Positions 57,887 to 64,000 of a DNA stretch of 64,000 nucleotides are shown here, in pieces. Source of the stretch: Hirudinaria manillensis (Eukaryota > Annelida > Clitellata > Hirudinida > Hirudinidae); assembly GCA_034509925.1 (NCBI GenBank), contig CM067529.1:11320001-11384000 (forward strand), given 5' to 3'. The notes under the pieces are model-generated. The model was not told the DNA's origin. It worked only from the letters and a program-made list of their open reading frames with translations, and did not search any database. The stretch's first letter is position 1. Each line of letters opens with the position of its first letter. The position numbers and the translations under genes were made by a program.

Positions 57887-59200
57887 CTATATATCCCATT
57901 TTAGGCGCCTGAAGAAAAAATGATCCAGTGCTTCGTATGGCTTAATTCTCATAAAAGTGCGAAATTCGAGCATTCTCGTGAGGAGAGAGACGAGGTCGTT
58001 GACGACGGTTTCTCCTGTTGTTTGCCTCAGAATTTCAGCCAAGGGCCGAGAGGCCAGCGGGAACTTATCGACGAAGATCAGCGAAGGTGCCACTAGAGAT
58101 TTGTTCGTTAGGAAGTACTTCCTTCTTACAGGGGAATTGAGAAGCGCCGTTGGCTTTGGGATGCCTAGGATCTCCACCATTTTTCTCATGATATCGTAAT
58201 CCGTGTCACCCTGGAATTGATTCTTTCCAGTCGTCAGTTCCAGCAGTACGCAACCGGTGCTCCACATATCGATGGCTCTCAAAAAGGGCGTTCGAAGGAT
58301 CACCTCCGGTGCTTTGTAGAACATGCTTTGGTCATAAAGAACCTCCTGAGAAAGAATGAATTATAAGAATTATTTTAAAAACTGGTTCAGTTATTTATTT
58401 CATGGATTCAAGATCGTGAAAAGATCTTGACAATCGCATTTAAAATCACAGATATTAAAACTGCAACAAACAATACGTCCATAAATTCATTGCAAAAGAT
58501 AATAACTTTTTAAGTCGTGTGGTAATCGAAACTATTTTCCGACTAAATTTGGTAAAAGAAAATAAATCTAGCCTCTTTTCCCGATTGGAAGGACAAGCCA
58601 AAGTCCACAAGTTTGACTTCCATACTTATCGGATTGATCATTACGTTGCTCGGTCTGATGTCTCCATGGACGATGCCAAACTCTCCGCCAACTGTCGACA
58701 AGAACAGCAGTCCTTCCATTAATTGTTTGCCTATTAAGGACACGTTTTTCAGTGGCACTTTCAGACCAGCAAACCTGGCCGAATATCGAGTCAAGTCTTC
58801 TTCGAGGGATTCCAGAACTGTGTACAGAAGTTTGTCTTCGTAGAAGGGTCTCCTTAACGACACTGAATAAAGCACACATAAATCGCTGAACTGCTATTTG
58901 CTTACAATTAAGAAAAAATAATTTATTTAAAAAGTGACCAGTTTGAATAAACTAACCGATACGATTTTTCCCCAATCCGTTCTGAGATTCCCTTATGGCT
59001 GCCAGTTTTTCGATTTCATTCGAAGCTTTGACCAGCTTTTCGTTGATTTTGTCGATACTACAGAAGGTATTTGTCACTTTTAAGGCAACATACTCGTCGC
59101 CTATCGTATCGTAACATCTCACGATTCTGGAGTTTGCAAAAGATCCGACATCCAGGGCGGAATACCTACCATCCAGGAGTTGGTTGTAATCGAAACCCAT
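57887..59200 (-). CDS. Degenerate HIPK/DYRK-like CMGC kinase (likely pseudokinase)
   Basis: Exons (minus strand) are 59200-58957, 58862-58573 and 58345-57887, giving about 330 aa, almost all of it kinase domain. The glycine loop is reduced to GSFANS (19-24). VALK keeps its Lys41. The catalytic loop reads HGDIRPSN (147-154): Asp149 is kept, but the usual Lys is Arg and the usual Glu is Ser. DFG is present (168-170). The C-lobe YKAPEVILRTPFLRAIDMWS and GCVLLELTTG match HIPK/DYRK/CLK kinases. The activation segment (EVLYDQSMFYKAPE) lacks the DYRK YxY. Exon 2 ends at GAG followed by GC, not GT, so the second intron would be GC-AG or is broken; the acceptor could be 58345 or 58342. Intron positions and phases equal those of the next gene, so they are tandem duplicates. 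ATP binding and catalysis are doubtful. Confidence 0.75.
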
Positions 59201-60098
59201 GGCTTCGAATAGATTCTGCAGTGTACTCGTGATAGAAACAGCCAGACTAGATATAATGGTATCTAAACTGCCGGTTTGTTTTTGTTTGTTACTTGCTCAA
59301 CAGTCAAATACGTGTAGAATCTTGTTTGATACCAGACAAGACAATTAATAAAATTCATGCCGAATCCAAGAAGTTTTCGGAAAAATAAAAGAAATGAGGA
59401 AACAAATTAACGTAAAAATAAAACAAATAGTTGATTTCTACTTCAGAAAGTAGAATAAAATAGATTTAAGTTTATGATCATCTAATGCAAACAATTTATG
59501 TTTATTTCCTGATACATCATTCAGTGTAGAGATTTTAAGTAAGGCTTTGATTGGTGTTTTAAAGTTTAAATTTTCTTAATAAATAATTTGTAGATATTTG
59601 ATCGTGGGAAGTGTGGCATATATAATATTATTAATGTTATTTGTTAACATATAATTATAATATTAATGTTATTTGTTAACAATGAATGTCGTACAAGACC
59701 GTGGCAGATGAAGTTTTTGAAAATTTATTTTTAAATAAATTTAAATTTAAATGAGATTAAATGATAAAACCATAAAGTTTTTCTGTTCATCGATAAGATG
59801 CATTCCACAAACGTTCTCAATTTCAAATGAATAAAATATTATCACCAATACAGAAAAGCAGTAAACAAAAAAGAAACATAAAACCAATTCTCTAACTTAT
59901 AATCACTAACCAACTGACCGATATTTGGAAGTAAATTGAACGTAAACATAACACCGTTTGCTAAAAAATTAGTCTGTCCTTTACGTCCGTTTGAACGTCG
60001 TTTAAAATAAGAAATTGTGAAATAAACGAAGGGAAAATACAAAAAAAAAACATTAAAGAAAAACATAAGAAGCTGTTTATAAAGTCTCTCGTCCAGAA

Positions 60099-62165
60099 TC
60101 ATAAATTACAAACAAATAGGAGGCGACTGAACAAAGGGTGCCTCAGAGCTTCGAGTGGTTTGATTCTATTGTGCGGATTGTACTCGAGCATTCCAGTCAA
60201 TAAGTCGACCAAGTCAGCGTCTGGTTCTTCTTTAAAAACACTTCTCAGTAAGGTGCCAATGGGGTAAGCCCCTGGCGTGACCTTAGGGTCGCGAAAGATG
60301 AAGTTATTCTGTACTCTGTCGAACTTAAAGTAGAGATGCCAGATGTGCGATCGACCTAGTAACTCTGCAGGAGGGATGCCCAAAACCTGAACGATTTTCC
60401 TGAAAACTGCCTCTTCAGAACTGGCTTTGAAGAGTCTTTGACCGCTGAGAAGTTCTATGAGAATGCATCCGACACTCCACATGTCAATCGATTCTTGGAT
60501 TGGAAGACCAAGGATGACCTCGGGTGCTCTGTAAGGAAGCGATTGGACGACGTCCAAGACCTAGAAGGAAAAATTGATTTGCTGTTGTTATTATTCTTAA
60601 CTTCTGCCTATTGTTGCGCTAGGTTTAAAGTAGTTATTTTGAGAAATGTGTTAGTATAATCATTATTAATTAATTCACTAATTACAACATATAATAATAA
60701 CGTGAATATTATATTATAGTTATAATAATTATATTAAGTATGAATCTAATTTAATTCATTTAATTAATATAATATAATATGTTAATACAATTATTTGTTA
60801 AAATATGTAATAAGAATGATATGATAATAATATAAATATAATAATTGTATTAAGCGTTAATATAATTTAATTAGGGATGGCTGATACTCTGGATTTGTTT
60901 CATAATTTTAATACCTCCACTGTTGGAATTCATTGTGATGCAAATGGATCATATCTCGTTTGCATAGTTACGTAATCATCAAATAGAATGACACACAATA
61001 CCAACAAGATGTTCTCAACCATTAGCTTTGTTGTCGACAAATTAAAGCCATTTGTGCAGATGTGCCATTACATCGTTTAGTTTCATTAAGACGATAAAGA
61101 TTCAATGAATCGCTCCTCGGTCCATGTATAAAATGCAAGAGACATGACAGATAATGATCATCTTTAATAGCTCTAGTTTAATTGTAAAGGACCAAAGATG
61201 CTAATATAATTATTTATCGTAATATATAATAATAATAATAATTTTATAATAATATAATAACAATAATCTAATCAATTGATGCTAGATATTAAAGATATAT
61301 ATTTAATTTGTTGCTGAATATTGGCCATTGCATTGGTACACACATATATACATATATATAGGAGGGACTTTATGTATATATATACATTTATAATAGATAT
61401 ATATATTTATATATATGAAATTTTCAAGATTAAAGGTGGAAATATAACACTACCTCTAGTCCTGAGAAAAAGGACAGCCCAAAATCCACCAGTTTGATTT
61501 TCAGATTTTCATCTCGAACCAAAAGGATGTTTTCAGGCTTGATATCGGCGTGAGTCACTCCGAAATCCAAGCAAGTCTTAGACAGAAATGCCAGTCCTTC
61601 CAGCAACTGTCTACCAATATCTGCCACTTTCTGTACGGGCATTCCGTGCGGAAAATGACGTCTCGTATAGGCCTTGAGATTTCTCCCAAGATATTCCAAG
61701 ACGATGCAAGGGCAACCGTTCCTTACGAAGTGTCTTTTGAAATTCACTGTATGGAGAAGAAAAGGACTGATGACACTCTAGGTATGCCAACGTCGTGTTT
61801 ACGTAATGTCAAGGTTCGATTAGCAGTTTAACTGAGATAGCAGATAAATTAGACTTACCTATTCTGCTCTTTCCTAATGTTACCGGCGATTTTTTTATGA
61901 TCGCTAACTTGTCTATTTCTGAGAGAATATTTTGGGCGCAAAAGCGAATATTGTCTATTGATTTATTGTAGGTTTGCACTGCTTTGATGGCCACGTATTC
62001 GTTGTCGATGAAGTCGTAAGCTTTGAAGACACTGCCATAAGTTCCATACCCTACTTCCTTTAAGATTTCATATCTCTGGTCCCAAATGACTGGCTCGCGG
62101 ACGTTTAAATTTTGTTTCGGCAGTTTTGGAATACCGTGTGACAATAAGGTTCCTTTCTGGTCCAT
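60099..62165 (-). CDS. HIPK/DYRK-like CMGC protein kinase, catalytically complete
   Basis: Exons (minus strand) are 62165-61859, 61746-61454 and 60560-60099, in phase, giving 353 aa. The protein is nearly only a kinase domain. The glycine loop is GYGTYG (39-44), VAIK Lys61, catalytic loop HADIKPEN (168-175, Asp170), DFG at 190-192, then PYRAPEVILGLPIQESIDMW and GCILIELLSG. HAD-K-PEN and the APE region are typical of HIPKs and relatives. The activation-loop YxY of DYRKs is missing (VLDVVQSLPY). The long C-terminal regulatory regions of vertebrate HIPKs are absent. Substrates are likely Ser/Thr proteins. The short introns carry no repeats of note except AT runs. The upstream tandem copy shares the same exon borders. 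Confidence 0.88.
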
Positions 62166-64000
62166 GTCTGTTTATCTAGCGAAGGGGTAGAAGTGGAATA
62201 TAGATCTAAATGTAATCAATAACTATAGGAGTAGTGTAGAAATGGTAGCTCTTCCTATTTCTATATATATTATATATGTATTGTGTAACCACTGATTCAC
62301 TGACCAACACGCGTGAAGTAATAAAAAACACCACGAAAGATCATACAACGAGGTACCTTTTGAAAAAAAAAAGAATTATTTGTTTGAAAATATAATTTAA
62401 ATATTTATTTTTCGTACGCGATTTTTAAAACACCATAAATTATAGCAAAGGAAATATCAATTCTGAAAATATGCACTCTTGTTTTGTGGGTAATTCGTCA
62501 ATTTAACAATTGAAAAATCAGAAAATCATAAATAATTCGTGGATCTAGATAAAAATTTTATAGCAAGTCTCTTACAAAATCTTGCAACAACTCAATCTAA
62601 TCATAAAACCCTAAGGATCTATGTAATAATTGGGTTTGTACCTAGCATTCAGTTACATTCATATATTTTTGGTTCCATTCAGCACTTTTGCTGGTGCTAG
62701 CAAATCAATCAAAATGTCGTAATTACGGGTCGTTTGTTTCAAGATTATCCATTTGTACACTTTGTACCGGCATATTCCATCCAAGATATATTCATAGTTT
62801 ATAAGAAATTTGCAATTATTTGAACTCTGATCTCAACAGTAACCGAAAAACGGACAACGTGGCAATGGGCCTATCATGATCTGCTTATTTATCGCTCGGT
62901 TAAAAAAATCCAACAACGATAACATATTGCGATGATATGAATAATGTCCTTGCTTGTAAACACGAACATTCTCCGAAATAAATCAATGAGCCAAACTTTC
63001 TAACAAATCGCAAATAAACAGTATGACCAAACATGTAAAACGTTCCAAAAGCATTTCAAGTGCATCACAAGTACGAATTACCTCTCCTTCCTGATGAGTT
63101 TGTAGATCAGCAATTCTCAGAACAACCAAAATAAAGATTAAACTCTGCTGGAACAGCTCACCTGTGTTCGTTCCAAAACAATAACAACGCAAAAGTTTGA
63201 ACAATCAACAGGTGACACTAAGTTCTGAAGATTGACCAGTTTTCTATGAATGGGAAACAAAAGAGCTGAGCTGGGCCCGCAAAGGGAACGACATTAAACT
63301 CTTTCGACTGTCAGACTCAGTCGATGATAAGGTCTAACAAGCAATTCGATTCATCGATAACCAGGGTGAATTCAGTATCGTGTCCAGACTGATTACTCAC
63401 AAGGGACTCGAATGGTCTTCGGCTTTATAGGGACTGTGCTTGGTGTACTTCCTTAAGGTACGTTGTGGGACCAACTACAATGTTCAAAGGCCCTCCGACA
63501 GAGGGCTTTGTCAGTAACGAATTGTTACTCGCAGGCATACATTCTCGAGTAACATTAGATGCTGCATCTCCACATTCTTTTATGATTTTTTTTTATCTAT
63601 TTGTAGGTAATTTTGTGCAGTTTTATTTTGAATTTTTGAAAAATGAATTTATGCTCTTTGGGATAGTTCATTTGAATATGACTCGAATTTTAACATTAAT
63701 TGACTCAGCCGAAACTCAATTTAAATGTTTTATTAAATACTAAAAGAATAAACGTAAGCCGTATTAGAAGTTTGACTTTCGAAATCCACAATCAATTTCT
63801 TCGTCCAACTAACCATCTGTCACTCGTTTAAAACAAACGTGTTGTCTCGAATCAAAACAAAATCTTGAAATATTTCAAAAGAAGCAATTAAGCATTAATA
63901 AAAATTAATTAAGAGTAAACATATCAGTTTCTTTCTGAAGTTTCGAATCTGAAATATATTGACTGAAATGTTACCTGAACTTTGGAAGAAAAAGATGGAA
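62166..64000. other. No gene recognised at the window end
   Basis: Upstream flank of the kinase genes. Open frames at 62983-63204 and 63465-63743 have no recognisable domain. The 63260-63540 stretch is GC-richer than its surroundings and could be part of a mobile element or an exon of a gene beyond the window; I cannot decide. Confidence 0.45.

Overview
The window is eukaryotic nuclear DNA from an animal. Genes have introns with GT-AG borders, protein-coding exons are separated by AT-rich sequence, and microsatellites are extremely dense ((ATT)n, (GAT)n/(ATC)n, (GATG)n, (GATT)n, (ATAAT)n). The gene families point to a lophotrochozoan: antistasin-like and Kunitz domains in one secreted protein, a WSC/EGF membrane protein with a possible F-type-lectin-like N-terminus, an NHL-type TRIM-like protein, and a GT61 enzyme. 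An annelid, perhaps a leech, fits well but is not proven. Gene models below were assembled by hand from reading-frame phase, splice sites and protein-family similarity.

Layout. 1-8.6 kb: no gene recognised; AT-rich DNA with tandem repeats and a 165-bp local duplication. 8.6-15.3 kb (+): a complete 13-exon ZPR1 zinc-finger gene (445 aa). 15.4-25.4 kb: mostly repeats, with a candidate small secreted His-rich/Cys peptide gene (18.1-20.4 kb) and a weak possible exon at 24.4 kb. 25.4-30.3 kb (-): three-exon TRIM/NHL-like gene (1030 aa) whose RING is split by about 215 residues. 32.1-40.8 kb (+): five-exon secreted protease-inhibitor gene with symmetric order Kunitz, antistasin, antistasin, Kunitz (483 aa). 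Its introns hold a retrotransposon tail, a DNA-transposon-like end and two tRNA-Ala(CGC) genes. 41.2-46.9 kb (-): two tightly packed genes, the distal one with a C-terminal SAM domain. 47.5-50.3 kb (+): eight-exon type I membrane protein. 51.0 kb: third tRNA-Ala(CGC). 51.5-53.3 kb (-): intronless GT61-like glycosyltransferase. 53.8-54.7 kb (+): MIF/D-dopachrome tautomerase gene. 55.65 kb (+): small single-pass membrane protein. 57.9-62.2 kb (-): two tandem CMGC (HIPK/DYRK-like) kinase genes with the same three-exon structure, one catalytically degraded. 62.2-64 kb: nothing recognised.

The genes do not form one pathway. Several pairs are divergent over short spacers (46.92/47.49 kb and 53.28/53.81 kb), which may reflect shared promoter regions. 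The most novel items are the K-A-A-K inhibitor with a Kunitz exon framed by complementary tetranucleotide arrays, the split-RING NHL protein, the compact SAM-gene pair, the decaying tandem kinase, and the WSC/EGF receptor whose transmembrane exon doubles as a possible splice acceptor.
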